64,000 nt of DNA from Hemibagrus wyckioides (GCF_019097595.1 NC_080714.1:626759-690758), one strand, 5' to 3'; shown: positions 1 to 12,330, counted from the stretch's first letter. Translations and numbers: made by a program. Notes: generated by a model from the letters alone, not told the origin.

Positions 1-241
1 ACACAATAACACACACACACCCTCAAACACACACACACATCCTCAAACACACACACACACATCCTCACACACATCCTCAAACACACACACACACACTCTC
101 ACACACACACACCCTCAAACACACACACACATCCTCACACACATCCTCAAACACACACACACACACACCCTCACACACACACACCCTCAAACACACACAC
201 ACATCCTCACACACACCCTCAAACACACACACACAGTCACA
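1..241. repeat. Compound (AC)n microsatellite
   Basis: Runs of AC are broken at short intervals by CCTCAAAC and CATCCTCAC words, giving a low-complexity array. Long reading frames on the minus strand (Cys/Val-rich) come only from the dinucleotide period and are not genes. The array begins before the window. Confidence 0.95.
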
Positions 242-2036
242 GTGGCAAGTCACAATGATAGAGTGAGTCACATCACTGTGACTTGCCATAACACTGTGAC
301 TCGCCTATATACTGTGACTTGCTCTAACATTTTGACTCGCTCTGATATTGTGACTCGCCCTAACACAGTGACTCGCCCTAACACAGTGACTCGCTCTAAC
401 ACTGACTCTCCCTAAAACTGTGACTCACTCTAACTGCGATTCACTCTAAAACTGTGACTCACTCTAACACTGTGACTCGCCCTAACACTGTGACTCACTA
501 ATACTGTGACTTACTCTAATACTCTAATACTGTGACTCGCTCTAACACTGTGACTCACTCTAACACTGACTCACCATAACACTGTGACACACTCTAACAC
601 TGTGACTCAACTTAACACTGTACTTCACTAACCCTGTGACTCACTCTAACAGTGTGGTTCTTTGACTCACCATTTCACTGTGACTCGCTCTAACACTGTG
701 ACTCTCTATAACAATGTGACTTGCTCTAACACTCTGACTCACCCTATCACTGAGACTCGCTCTAAAACTGTTACTCGACCTTATACTGTGACTCGCTCTA
801 ACACTGTGACTCGCCCTAACACTGTGACTCTCCCTAAAACTGCAACTTGCTCTAACACTATGACTCAACACTTTGACTCACTCTAACACTGTGACACATC
901 CTGTCACTGTGACTCGCTCTAACACTGACTCTCCCTAAAACTGTGATTCACTCTAACTGTGACTCACTTTAACACTGTGACTTGCTCTAACACTGTGACT
1001 CACTCTAAAACTGTGACTCATTCTAACACTGTGACTCGCCATAACACTGTGACTCACTCTAACACTGTGACTCACCCTAATACTGAGACTCACTAACACT
1101 GACTTACTCTAATACTCTAATACTGTGACTCGCTCTAGCGCTGACTCGCCTATATACTGTGACTTGCTCTAACACTTTGACTCGCTCTGATATTGTGACT
1201 CGCCCTATCACTGTGACTCGCCCTAACACAGTGACTCACTCTAACACTGTCTCACCATAACACTGTGACTCACCTTAACACTGTACCTCACTAACCCTGT
1301 GACTCACTCTAACAATGTGGTTCTTTGACTCACCCTTTCACTGAGACTCACTCTAAAACTGTGACTTACCCTTATACTGTGACTCGCTCTAACACTGTGA
1401 CTCCCCCATCACTGTGACTTGCCCTATCACTGTGACTCGCCCTATCATTGTGACCCTCTATAACAATGTAACTTGCTCTAACATTCTAACTCACCCTATC
1501 ACTGAGACTCGCTCTAAAACTGTTACTCGACCTTATACTGTGACTCGCTCTAACACTGTGACTTGCCCCAACACTGTGACTCGCCCTTATACTGTGACTC
1601 GCCATAACACTGTGACTCGATCTAACACTCTGACTCACCCTATCACTGAGACTCAGTCTAACAGTGTAACTCATCATATCACTGTAACTCGCCCTAACAC
1701 TGTGACTCACCCTAACACTGTGACTCGCTCTAACACTGTCACTCATCCTAACACTGTGACTCGCCCTAACACTGTGACTCGCCCTAACACTGTGACTCGC
1801 TCTAACACTGTGACTCACCCTAACACTGTGACTCGCTCTAACACTGTCACTCATCCTAACACTGTGACTCGCCCTAACACTGTGACTCGCTCTAACACTG
1901 TGACTTGCCCTAACACTGTGACTCGCCCTAACACTGTGACTCGCTCTAACACTGTGACTCGCCCTAACACTGTGACTCGCCCTAATACTGTGACTCGCCC
2001 TAACACTGTGACTCGCCCTAACCCGGTGACTCCCCC
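242..2036. repeat. 18-bp minisatellite array
   Basis: About 100 tandem units of roughly CTAACACTGTGACTCGCC. The period is 18 bp (a multiple of 3), so all frames stay open for long stretches and give hexapeptide-repeat translations. Units are divergent on the left and nearly uniform from about 1680 to 2030. Variant blocks recur: the block near 704-805 is repeated near 1449-1560, and the block near 299-365 near 1145-1205, so there is higher-order structure. Confidence 0.95.
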
Positions 2037-2199
2037 TGTACCGTGGCATTTGGAGCCGTCTTCCTGTTGTAGATGAGAAAGGAAAAATATTCCCAAATCT
2101 CTGCAGTGTCATGCGTCATGTCCATGCAGGGCCTTTTCATTCACAAAGCAGACATTTAGGGCAAAGTGTGTCCTTTATTCTGAGCATTCAACACACACA

Positions 2200-2233
<34 letters not shown>

Positions 2234-2407
2234 TGCACCCATTCCTAGATTATCAGTCCTGATCTACTATGACTGAGCAACAGCTGTAGTGTGTGTGTGT
2301 CTATTGTCCTTCATCTGAAGCCTCACACACGTGCCAGTGTCATGGTTATGTTTTAGCCAAAACCCTTCGGGGCCTAAGCACCTGCTGAGTGATGGACAGA
2401 GATAGCA

Positions 2408-2446
<39 letters not shown>

Positions 2447-2931
2447 CTGCAGTTGTGTGTGTACAGAAAATGTACATTCCTCCTGATTTTGTCTGTTTTA
2501 ACACTACAGCTGTGTGTTGGATCTTACACATGCACTACTCTAAAACTAGTGTAATGATAACACGTGTGTGTGTGTGTGTGTGTGTGGTGGACAGTTGTGT
2601 ACTGCAGAAATGTTGGTTCTGTTTTATCAAGTGCCACAAAATAGAAGGGTGTGGCTTGTAGCAGAAAACCCACCAAACACAAAATGACCACGAATCACAG
2701 AAGGCAAAAGTTCCATCTGTTCTTCTGCCTGTAATGAAAATTTGTTAAATCCTTAGCACTGTTAGCAAACACGGCTAATTTTGGGTATTATACACAGTAG
2801 CAAACATTATTATTATTTATTATACTGCATCATTATAGCAAAAATCAGTGTTTTAGACATTTGTTTCTGTCCCTCAGTGTTATAAACACAAACACAACAC
2901 AATATCTAGAAAAACTAGCAATAAATAGTTC
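2037..2931. other. Gene-free stretch with microsatellites
   Basis: Unique-looking AT-moderate DNA with (AC)n at about 2192-2230, (GT)n at about 2410-2442 and (GT)n at about 2563-2586. No coding region with splice signals or a recognisable protein was seen. Confidence 0.6.
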
Positions 2932-3482
2932 ACACACACACACGCACACACATGCACACACACACACACACACACATGCACACACACATGCACACACACA
3001 CACACAAATACATGCACACACACACACGCACACACATGCACACACACACACACACAAATACATGCACACACACACACACATGCACACACACACACACACA
3101 AATACATGCACACACACACACACACACACACATGCACACACACACACACAAATACATGCACACACACACACACACACATGCACACACACACACACAAATA
3201 CATACACACACACAAATACATGCACACACACACACACACACACACATGCACACACACACACACACACACACAAATACATGCACACACACACGCACACACA
3301 CATGCACACAAATACATACACACACACAAATACATGCACACACACACACACACACATGCACACACACACACACACACAAATACATGCACACACACACACA
3401 CACGCACACACACATGCACACAAATACATGCACACACACATGCACACATACACACACACACAAATACATGCACACACACACA
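2932..3482. repeat. Compound (CA)n array with ATGCACAC and AAATACATG variants
   Basis: 550 bp of CA repeats interrupted regularly by ATGCACAC and AAATACATG words, forming a higher-order pattern of about 50-60 bp. It directly abuts the left terminal repeat of the Tc1-like element. Confidence 0.95.
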
Positions 3483-3484
3483 TA

Positions 3485-4732
3485 CACTATATTGCCAAAA
3501 GTATTCACTCACCCATCCAAATAATCAGAATCAGGTGTTCCAATCACTTCCATGGCCACAGGTGTATAAAATCAAGCACCTAGGCATGCAGACTGTTTTT
3601 ACAAACATTTGTGAAAGAATGGGTCGCTCTCAGGAGCTCAGTGAATTCCAGCGTGGAACTGTGATAGGATGCCACCTGTGCAACAAATCCAGTCGTGAAA
3701 TTTCCTCGCTCCTAAATATTCCACAGTCAACTGTCAGCTGTATTATAAGAACGTGGAAGTGTTTGGGAACGACAGCAACTCAGCCACGAAGTGGTAGGCC
3801 ACGTAAACTGACGGAGCGGGGTCAGCGGATGCTGAGGCGCATAGTGCGAAGAGGTCGCCAACTTTCTGCAGAGTCAATCGCTACAGACCTCCAAACTTCA
3901 TGTGGCCTTCAGATGAGCTCAAGAACAGTGCGCAGAGAGCTTCATGGAATGGGTTTCCATGGCCGAGCAGCTGCATCCAAGCCATACATCACCAAGTGCA
4001 ATGCAAAGCGTCGGATGCAGTGGTGTAAAGCACGCCGCCACTGGACTCTAGAGCAGTGGAGACGCGTTCTCTGGAGGGACGAATCGCGCTTCTCCATCTG
4101 GCAATCTGATGGACGAGTCTGGGTTTGGCGGTTGCCAGGAGAACGGTACTTGTCTGACTGCATTGTGCCAAGTGTAAAGTTTGGTGGAGGGGGGATTATG
4201 GTGTGGGGTTGTTTTTCAGGAGCTGGACTCGGCCCCTTAGTTCCAGTGAAAGGAACTCTGAATGCTTCAGCATACCAAGACATTTTAGACAATTCCATGC
4301 TCCCAACTTTGTGGGAACAGTTTGGAGCTGGCCCCTTCCTCTTCCAACATGACTGTGCACCAGTGACCAAAGCAAGGTCCATAAAGACATGGATGACAGA
4401 GTCTGGTGTGGATGAACTTGACTGGCCTGCACAGAGTCCTGACCTCAACCCGATAGAACACCTTTGGGATGAATTAGAGCGGAGACTGAGAGCCAGACCT
4501 TCTCGTCCAACATCAGTGTGTGACCTCACAAATGCACTTCTGGAAGAATGGTCAAAAATTCCCATAAACACACTCCTAAACCTTGTGGACAGCCTTCCCA
4601 GAAGAGTTGAAGCTGTTATAGCTGCAAAGGGTGGACCGACGTCATATTGAACCCTATGGATTAGGAATGGGATGTCACTTAAGTTCATATGCGAGTCAAG
4701 GCAGGTGAGCCAATACTTTTGGCAATATAGTG
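3485..4732 (+). mobile_element. Tc1/mariner-type DNA transposon, near-complete
   Basis: The ends are inverted repeats starting CACTATATTGCCAAAAGT; about 21 bases match exactly and the match continues imperfectly to about 30. A TA dinucleotide flanks each side (3483-3484 and 4733-4734), the standard Tc1/mariner target. The 1.25-kb length fits the family. It encloses one long transposase frame. A second, broken copy lies at 44816-45978 on the other strand. Confidence 0.95.
3619..4650 (+). CDS. Tc1-like transposase, uninterrupted ORF
   Basis: This 343-residue cut-and-paste transposase would bind the terminal repeats and excise and insert the element at TA. The N-terminal 120 residues hold paired helix-turn-helix segments and a GRPRK AT-hook-like motif. 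The catalytic triad is visible: Asp154 in DESRF, Asp245 in QHDC and Glu280 in NPIEHLW, with 34 residues between the last two (DD34E). Length equals a full Tc1 transposase. The frame is open upstream into the CA repeat, so the start is a choice: I take the Met of MGRSQ at 3619; an in-frame ATG at 3586 would add 11 residues. No stop or frameshift is seen. Whether it is active cannot be told; the HDCAPVTKA segment may carry a family-atypical residue. Confidence 0.93.
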   Translation: MGRSQELSEFQRGTVIGCHLCNKSSREISSLLNIPQSTVSCIIRTWKCLGTTATQPRSGRPRKLTERGQRMLRRIVRRGRQLSAESIATDLQTSCGLQMSSRTVRRELHGMGFHGRAAASKPYITKCNAKRRMQWCKARRHWTLEQWRRVLWRDESRFSIWQSDGRVWVWRLPGERYLSDCIVPSVKFGGGGIMVWGCFSGAGLGPLVPVKGTLNASAYQDILDNSMLPTLWEQFGAGPFLFQHDCAPVTKARSIKTWMTESGVDELDWPAQSPDLNPIEHLWDELERRLRARPSRPTSVCDLTNALLEEWSKIPINTLLNLVDSLPRRVEAVIAAKGGPTSY

Positions 4733-4852
4733 TACACACACAAACACTATCCCCATTCCCAGCTGATAGTAAATGGTTGGAATTTATTTATGGAAGAGGG
4801 TGGAGTTTGTATGAGTTATGTGGTCATGTGACAAGTTTTACCAAAAGAAAAA

Positions 4853-4884
<32 letters not shown>

Positions 4885-6003
4885 TGTGGTTACTTTCCTG
4901 ATAATGTGTCATGTCTTTCAGAGCATCTGTTCTTGCTGAGTGGAGGAGTGATGCTTTATCCATCATTTCCATAGAAGAAAAGAGAAATGATTCTGGTTTT
5001 ATTTCTACTACACACTCTATTCACTGTAAAGTGCACACAAACACCATCTTCAGTCCATCATGTGGGCGTGTCCCAAACCAGGGCGTGATTTTGAAACACG
5101 TTTTCAATCAGAGCTTTAATTTTCAATAACTGCCCTAAACACTGTGGTCAATCAGTAGTGCACTCAGTAGTGTCCAGCTGCTGGAGTGTGGGAGCTGCTG
5201 TGCTGTGAGGCAGTGAGGCAGTGAGGCAGTGAGTGGAGTAGGGAGCTGCCCGAGGTCCCCTTGTTCCCTTTGTGTGAGTAAGACTCCTTTCATGCACTCT
5301 GTACTGTTAAACATCACAGCAATGTGTGTTTCAGCTGTTGCACTTTAAACACACGTCCTGAGGGAGAGCACACTCAAGGGTCAGAGGTCAGAGGGACAAG
5401 AAACACTTGGAATATGGAGCATACAGGGTCTTTAGGGTTTAGGGTGAAACACTCTGTCTGTCTGTCTGCTCACCTGTCTGTCTGTCTGCATGAATGGATA
5501 ACCTGTTTGTGTTTGTATTGAATCTGGGCCATGTTATAGTTTGTTTGTGTGTGTGAGTGTGTGTGTGTATGTGTGTGTGTGTGTTAGATGTCCCACATCA
5601 CATGTATATTTATTTTCTGTCTACAGTGGAAATAAGGGCAGGATGAAATGATGATGTTCTTTCTGACTGAATGAAACACACACACACACAGATTGTCAGG
5701 ACAGTATGTTGGTGTTTAGTGTTCTTTATTTATATTATACGTGTAGTGCCTGTCTGGCCTCAGCTACAGCAGCTGTCTCTCTGTCACTCTCTGTCTGTCT
5801 CTCTCAGTCTGTCTGTCTGTTTGTCTCTCTCTCTGTCTCTCTCTCTATCTGTCTGTCTCTGTCTATCTCTCTGTCTGTCTGTCTGTCTGTCTGTTCCTTA
5901 TCCTGCAGCAGTGTGAAGATACAGATACAGTTATTGATTTTCATGTAACAGAATGCATGCTGTGAAACTGAAGCGGGCGGGGTCAGGTGATGTAATAAAG
6001 TTT

Positions 6004-6011
6004 ATGCAAAT
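6004..6011 (+). promoter_or_regulatory. Octamer motif ATGCAAAT
   Basis: An exact Oct-factor octamer, a motif used in B-cell and class II promoters. It lies 6.4 kb upstream of the MHC beta start with no gene beside it. A single octamer can occur by chance, so this is only a marker. Confidence 0.25.
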
Positions 6012-6284
6012 GAGAAGTAATGCTGTGTGGTCGTCCCCTCAGTGATTACTGAGAAGATTCTACAAGAGCCAAGACTCATGCTGTGTCCTCATCCAGCCTC
6101 TGCAGTTGGACGTTGTGTTACAGTGAGCTCTCTAATCATTTCCAGTGTTTTTCAGAAAATTATCAGAGCTTCTGATTAAATTCTGTCTCATTTCCTGCAT
6201 GACTGTGTGTTCAGACTGTCTATATAAACCATTTAAAACCAGTACTTAACTCTGACTAGATAAGCTCAGTTCCCACATTTCCCA

Positions 6285-6297
6285 GTTGCCCAGCAAC
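6285..6297. promoter_or_regulatory. RFX-type X-box palindrome
   Basis: GTTGCCCAGCAAC is an exact match to the RFX consensus GTNRCC(N0-3)RGYAAC with one spacer base. The same factor family (RFX5/RFXAP/RFXANK) binds the X1 box of MHC class II genes. No clear X2 (CRE) or Y (inverted CCAAT) box follows at the usual spacing, so a class II enhancer role is unproven. Confidence 0.4.
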
Positions 6298-7436
6298 AGT
6301 ATCCTTAAGTTTTATCCACTTCACCACTAAGATTGTCATTAAATGAGGAGTCTGTGTCGAGTCCAGTGTTACTTCAGTGCTCTAAAATAAATGTAGACTT
6401 CAATTAAATCAAAGATAATAAAAGTTAAGTCAGTATCTGGCTAGTCCCATCAGTGTGTGTGTGTGTGTGTTCCAGGAAATCCCTGAGCTCCACACACTGT
6501 GATGAGAAACATCAGCTCTCTGATCTGAGAGGCAATCAATACTGTTACAACACACTGATCCACTTCCATTACTGTGTGTGTGTGTGTGTGTGTGTAGCAG
6601 TGAAATGATTCCAGTCATGCCATTTGCATTCTCTGGCTGTTTATTAGGTGTCAGGCAGGACAGTGTGAGAACTTGACCAAGAGCTATTTATACTCCACTG
6701 TTCAGAGCCCAGGTCTCCTACTGTTTCTTCTTATTATTATTACATTTCTCCAAAGACTCAGATGTACAGAGCTGATAAGCGTGACTCCTGATTGGCTGAG
6801 AGCAGGCCGCAGCGAGGTGATACTGGAATGTAGGGAATCTTCAGGTTCAAGAGCGGCTCAACACACACACACACTATAGCTTTCAGATTTAGATTTCAGA
6901 TTAGCTTTAAATAAAACCTTTATTTCATGTGCAGTTTTTTCCGATCTGTAAAGTGTTAAATGTGTTGGTCAGCTCGGAGCAGCAGCACAGCAGACGAGGG
7001 ACGTGATTAAACACGTGAACAAGCTGAGACACTCACACACACTGACTGCCTCTGACTCACACCTGACTCATCACTCTGTGTGTGTGTGTGTGTGTGTTGT
7101 AACATTAGCAATAACCAGCTGTTGTAATACTTATATATATATATTATAATTTTAGAAGATTTTAATATTTGATTTTTTTGTACATTATTGCTGGATGATT
7201 CATCTATAGAGCTGTAGAAGGATCCGGAAGTGAACATGCTGATCATTCAGCACTACGTTATTATCCAGAACTGACTCAGAGGCAGGAATAATATACCAGG
7301 ATTAATCTGGCACAAAACAGAGATACAGCAGTGTTCATAGGATCAGGCTAAATGTGCAGAGAAATGATCAGATAGTAGCAGGGTAAAGATGGACAATGGA
7401 CCAGCAGACTCAACAAGGCTCTGTCATGGGAGAGGA

Positions 7437-7600
7437 ACTGGAGTCTCTGGTTGAGGGGTCTGTGAGGAACTGGACGCTCTGGCTGAGGGGACTGTGAGGA
7501 ACTGGACGCTCTGGCTGAGGGGACTGTGAGGAACTGGACGCTCTGGCTGAGGGGACTGTGAGGAACTGGACGCTCTGGCTGAGGGGACTGTGAGGAGAAT
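7437..7600. repeat. 32-bp minisatellite, about five copies
   Basis: Unit of about GAACTGGACGCTCTGGCTGA plus 12 further bases; the marker TGGACGCTCT recurs at 7471, 7503, 7535 and 7567. The first unit is diverged and the last four are almost identical. The period is not a multiple of three, so no protein repeat is implied. Confidence 0.9.
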
Positions 7601-7858
7601 GTTGAGGAAACATCTCAGTATCTCTGACAATGCATCACACCCCTGCATATAACCCTGGAATCATCCCAGACTAGGTTCAGGTGTAGATTGAGACCACCGA
7701 TGAGAACCACAGAATGCCACAGAAGGTCTTTCCTACCAGTGGTCATCAAACTCTATAATTCCTCCCTTTTATTAGGGAGCAGAGCTGACCAAATCAACAC
7801 TGACTGTATCACTGTGTTATATACACTAGCCCAATTTCACAATAATTACATAAATATG

Positions 7859-8290
7859 TACAGCTCTGGAAAAAAATAAGAGCCCACCGCAACATAATGA
7901 GTTTCTTCTGTTTTTTTCTTCCAGGGTCATGTGTTGGTCAGATGAAGAGTTTTGTTTGATTTTTTGTGAACTGCTGATAATATTTCTCCTAAACTCAAAA
8001 TATAACTTATTATTTAGAGTGTATATTTAAAGGAAATGACATCACATCAAAATAACCCCAGATCATGCAGGATCTGCAGAGCTTTAATAACTCAAATAAA
8101 ACAAAATGTAAATCATTTGTAAACAGATTGTGTTAATGCTTTGTGTAAATAACATTAAGAGATCAGTATTTGGTGGAATAACCCCGATCTGCATGTGTTT
8201 TAGCTCCATGATCTCCACCAGTTTCTCACACTGCTGTTGGGGAACTTTATACCACTCTCACTGCAAAAAAGCAAACAACTCAGCTTATAT
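7859..8290 (+). mobile_element. MITE-like remnant of a Tc1-type element
   Basis: Begins ACAGCTCTGGAAAAAAATAA, which resembles the terminal repeat of a widespread non-coding teleost DNA element. It ends in a TGGTGGAATAACCCCGATCT-type segment and an (AT)n tract. No transposase frame. Family assignment is from memory of fish repeats. Confidence 0.5.
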
Positions 8291-9957
8291 ATATATATAT
8301 ATGAAATATAAATTTCATTTATATTTGTTTCTCTTGTAATCTGAAGCAGTCTCTGGCAAAAGAATTTCCTTCAGGTTTAATAAAGTCTTTACTAAAATAC
8401 AGTCATGTTTCCATTTTTAAACACTTGATTTCCTTAAACAGATTAAACAGGTTCCTGTAGCAGTTTAGTTTGAGTGGTTTTGCGCTTTAAAATGAAAAGT
8501 GACTGACTGTTGAGCTCGATTTCATCAACTTTGCTGCCCTCTAGTGACCGGAGCGCAAAATGACACCTGCCTTAAACACACTGTAGATGAGATTTATAAC
8601 GAAAATGATCAAAATGACCGGTTTGAAATCACAGAGATTCAAAGACTGATAAATGAAGTGTGTATTCGTCAGCTAACTATAAACAAATTCCAGTTAAAAA
8701 TAAGGAGGTGTAAGCTGAAATATCAGTGAGATAAATTAGGTAAAGCTAGCTCTGAGCTGCAGCTAATCAAAACAAATGAACCACACTGCTCTTAAACATC
8801 ATATATGTCCTTTATTACAGACATGTGCACTAATATTTCATCTGAGAAACATGGCTCCAGGTCTGCTTCATATCTCCAGGCTAGTTTCTCCACCACATGC
8901 CTTTAGAGTTTAGCAAGAGAAATCTCATAACATGAAGAACTTCTGATCAAAATCCAGTGATTTTGATATTACACAGTGATACAAAACCACGAGGAGTCAC
9001 ACAACAACTTATTATTTACAGTTCATAACTATATAAACATTTTTTAAAATTTAAATAATTCTGTTTTGTTATCTCAAATAACAGCATTGTTGTTGTTTTT
9101 ATTGTTATTGTTGTTATTGTTGTTGTTTTTATTGTTATTGTTGTTGTTGTTACTGTAAAACTCAAAAACACAGCAGCAGGAATATGAGAAGATTTTTTTT
9201 TTCCTGGAAGCCTCCTCTGAATAAGGGAACTTCCTGTAAGTACACAGTGTGAGTGAAGATGATGAAGATGATGAAGCTGAGGAGGAGGACGGGAAGTGAT
9301 TGGAACAGATGGGAAGTGATGGTTGTGTTTCCGAGCTGAAGGAGAGCATCGCAGCGTTCGGACACTCACACACTTTCCCAGCAGCTTTCATTTATCACAG
9401 GAAGTGACATCATCCTGCTTCCTGGCAAAGAGCATCACTCACATCCTACTGCATCTTCTGCAGGAATCTCAGAGAGAGAAACCGAGCTTTCACTCAGAAA
9501 TCTATAAATATGAACTAATATGCATGGTATATCAAATATAATATATTGTGAAATGTATATAAATATAAGTCATTTAATATGGCTCTGATTAAACCCTGAA
9601 GTGGAATCTACACCAGGAGGTTTTTTGTGGACCTGGAAAAAAGAAAACTCTCAGGCTAATATCATCATGAGGAAGATTGCTGTCCATCTTCCTCAGCTTC
9701 CTGTCTCACCGTCTCTCACAAACACTGGAACTTTCTGGAAAGCTTTCTTTCTATCTATTGAGACTGAGTAAACTCAGGGAAATGTTGGGACAGTTAGATG
9801 TACTTGAGGTTGAGAAAAGTTTTCAGAAGCTCCTGTAAACCTGGCCCCAGTGCTGGGAGCAAAACGAGGTCCTTTAAGCTGCAGTTAATTAAGTGTAATT
9901 AATCAGGAAATTATTTAACCATCTGCAGGGATGCTGCTGATCCATGTGAGCTGTGTG
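8291..9957. other. Gene-free region
   Basis: No exon with a recognisable product. Holds a (TTG/TTATTG)n tract at about 9087-9152 and a GGAAGTGACATCAT word near 9400 that combines ETS-like and CRE-like cores. Short open frames are unsupported. Confidence 0.5.
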
Positions 9958-10075
9958 TGGGATGTGGTAGCTTAGTGGTTCAGGCATTGGCCTACTGATA
10001 CTGGGCCTCAATTGCTCAGTTGTATAAAATGAGATTGTAAGTCACTCTGAATAAGTAAATGAAATAGAGAGAGGT
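9958..10075 (+). mobile_element. tRNA-derived SINE remnant
   Basis: GTGGTAGCTTAGTGGTTCAG resembles a tRNA-type A box of fish SINEs, followed by GTAAGTCACTCTGAATAAGT, a common SINE body/tail word. There is no intact B box or cloverleaf, so it is not a tRNA gene. Confidence 0.5.
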
Positions 10076-10759
10076 TCCTTCACCTTTGTGCATAGTTCTG
10101 GAGCTAACCGCAGACAAGACACAGACCAGTGAAGTGTACAGACTGGAGTTATGGTGATGTTAATGATCTAACTGGTCTGGTTCCTGGAGCAGCACTCAGT
10201 CTCACTCAACACTGTCCTGTGTTTCTCTTTACACTTGCTGCCTCTGAGCGCTCTGTCACACACTTTTATATGATTTTGTTTTTAACTTCTCTCTGAACAG
10301 CACTGACATGATTCCGTCTGCATGAGGGGATTTTTAGGCTTTTTAACTTCCTTGTTTTGTTAAATTAATTATTAATTATTTATACTATTCTGAGTGTTTT
10401 AAGTGAGTGGAATCAGTGCTGGTTGGTGAAACACACATCACACACACACACACACACACAATCTTCTTAACCAGTTTCGATGATTGTTTCGAGACTTGAA
10501 TGAAGGGAGCAGGTTTTTGAAAAGCTTTTTCTGAGAAAAATGGACAGTACATGATCCGTTCAGTCGCTCTGGACTCTGGACTGATATCAGTGTTAATCTG
10601 ATCCTGTGAACAGTCTGATCATCATGCTCCAGCAGAGATTAGTCACATGATACAGGAGAAAATTCTAGATCCTGATAGAAATAAGCTCAGACTAATTTTG
10701 CAAAATGATTCGATAATCAAACAAGATTCATTAATCATAATATAAACACAAAATATAAA

Positions 10760-10977
10760 CATTCAAGCCCCGGTTCAAGCCCCGGTCCACCACTAAGCTC
10801 CACTGGTGGGCAATTAAGCAAGGCCCTTAACCCTCTCTGCTCCAGGGGCACTGTATCATAGCTGGCCTTGTGCTCTGACCACAACTTTCTCAGCTGGGAT
10901 ATGTGAAGAGAGGAATTCCACTGTGCTGTAATGTATGTGTGGCGATAATAAAGGCTTCTTGCTGTAAAACCTTCACT
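10760..10977 (-). mobile_element. SINE-like remnant
   Basis: Contains GGTTCAAGCCCCGGTC (a B-box-like word), a GGGCAATTAAGCAAGGCCCT segment with TTAACCCTCTCTGCTCCAGG after it, and an AATAAAGG near the end, as in degraded teleost SINEs. Orientation and ends are uncertain. Confidence 0.45.
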
Positions 10978-10980
10978 AGG

Positions 10981-11268
10981 ACACACAAAACTATTTAAAA
11001 TATTCCCATGTGACCAGAATGAGTGAAACACATGGACCTAAACAATCAGTCTCATCTCTTCATCTGAAACTCACTGAAACCTGAGCTGGGTTCAGCTGCT
11101 TGTGTTTTATGTGCTGGAAATTATTGGAGTGTGAAAAGCTTTTATACACCGTGCACCCTGAAACTGAAAATCAATTCAATCAACCAGAGTCTGAGGTTCT
11201 TCTTAGCAGGATGACCAGATCATTCACTCAGTGACCCATGAGTTTTATTTAGCTAATGATGAGTTTTT
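10981..11268. repeat. Segment upstream of the MHC beta gene, copied inverted at 34942-35090
   Basis: 10981-11115 and 11246-11268 match the reverse complement of 34942-35090 almost base for base. The distal copy has lost the roughly 130 bases between two TTTTAT words. The duplication is not explained by any named repeat I recognise. Confidence 0.8.
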
Positions 11269-12232
11269 AGGTTGATGGAATCCTGAGTCTGTGTCCTAGT
11301 GATCCAGTGGTGATATTTTCACTGGTAGAGACTTCACAGCACTTTTGTACATTGCTCTTTATAAAAGCAGCTGCCACATGCCAGAAATGTAAATGTAAAT
11401 GAAGCCTTTACATCGCCATGGAAACTTGTGCTGCACAGTGATTATGTTTAGAGTAAAATAATGCATGATATATGTTATTATTATTATTATTATTGTAGAC
11501 TTTTTATTTCTTCTTGAAGGAAGTCACAGATTTATCATCATCAGGCAAACTTTTATGAAGTGAGGAGGAAGACCTATTTGGAAAACAAGCAGTGGGTGTG
11601 AAAGTTGCAGGACTTGATTTACCAGATTTTTGTAATAGTGATAGATCTGGTGATTATCTAACCAGTGATAAGTAATCTACACCATTTCCTCGTTTTTGTG
11701 CTGAACTGAAATAGAAAGAAATAAGTGGTGGGAACACAAAATATAGTTTACATATTTATTTAAAAATGGAAAATGGAAAAGTTCTCATTGTGTAAGGATT
11801 CTTTCCTTCATGTAGATATCTAATGTAGCTTTTGAAGGCCATGAGTAAATAAACAAAGATAAAAAAAAAAATAACAATTTACACCAATCATCTGCTTCAA
11901 ATGTTTACATCCCCCAGCTATTAACCTGTCATTGTTGTCTTCTTGCACCTTCTGTATTAGCTGTGTACAAGTCTCTCTGGTGTCCTCAGTGTGAAAGATG
12001 GAACTGAACATTATTATCACCACACCTTTACCAAAAGATTGATTCAGTAAAAAAAATAAAATAAACAATTTCTCTAATTAATTTGTGTACTAATTTGTGT
12101 AGAGTTTTTATACAGCATTTTTTGCCCCCAAAAGTTTCTGTATTGTGTCCTTAATAAGAACAAAGGTTCTGAGGCTGTCCCTGTGGTGGAACCCTTAAAT
12201 GTTCTTACAAACTAGAAACCCAAACAAAGCCT
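11269..12232. other. Gene-free region upstream of MHC beta
   Basis: Holds a SINE-tail-like word (AGAAATGTAAATGTAAATGA) near 11380-11402, an (ATT)n tract near 11475-11496, and AAAGGTTCT/GGAACCC words near 12160-12195 resembling a hairpin MITE. No exon recognised. Confidence 0.5.
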
Positions 12233-12330
12233 TAACATAGAACCCACTGAGCTGTGACACTCATCTGTGACGTCAAACCAATCTGATATGAACGATGGTA
12301 AATTCCAGCATGTGACCGGACTAAAACAAG
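12233..12330 (+). promoter_or_regulatory. Candidate MHC class II beta proximal promoter module
   Basis: Lies 69-166 bases before the start codon. It contains a perfect CRE/X2-like TGACGTCA at 12268-12275 and a CCAAT (inverted Y-box core) at 12278-12282, close to CATCTG. Class II promoters need X1-X2 and Y boxes bound by RFX, CREB and NF-Y. The X2-Y spacing here (two bases) is much shorter than the usual one, so assignment is tentative. A 98-bp copy with four changes lies at 39731-39828; two of those changes destroy the CRE and the CCAAT. Confidence 0.45.

Larger units (their letters stand above)
4733..7436. other. Gene-free region with microsatellites
   Basis: Holds (GA)n at about 4852-4880, a CTGTCTGT/CTCT-rich tract at about 5778-5892, and short (GT)n tracts near 5550-5582, 6452-6470, 6574-6595 and 7077-7097. 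No supported exon. Small open frames here are short and microsatellite-derived. Confidence 0.6.

Noticed and set aside
1414..2112. 220-codon (+) and 208-codon (-) hexapeptide-repeat frames
   Set aside because: The 18-bp satellite period keeps frames open. There is no start context, splice site or flanking coding sequence.
2845..3583. Several 190-240-codon frames rich in His/Thr or Cys/Val
   Set aside because: They are translations of the CA/GT repeat in every frame and have no protein character.
3942..4739. 265-codon minus-strand frame opposite the Tc1 transposase
   Set aside because: Shadow of the transposase; the same antisense frame appears at the second copy.
6060..6130. Possible first exon (ATG...GTGAGC) near an octamer
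   Set aside because: The short peptide has no signal-peptide character, and no following exon could be linked.
7437..7600. CRISPR-like regular repeats
   Set aside because: 32-bp units are directly adjacent with no spacers, and the genome is vertebrate; it is a minisatellite.
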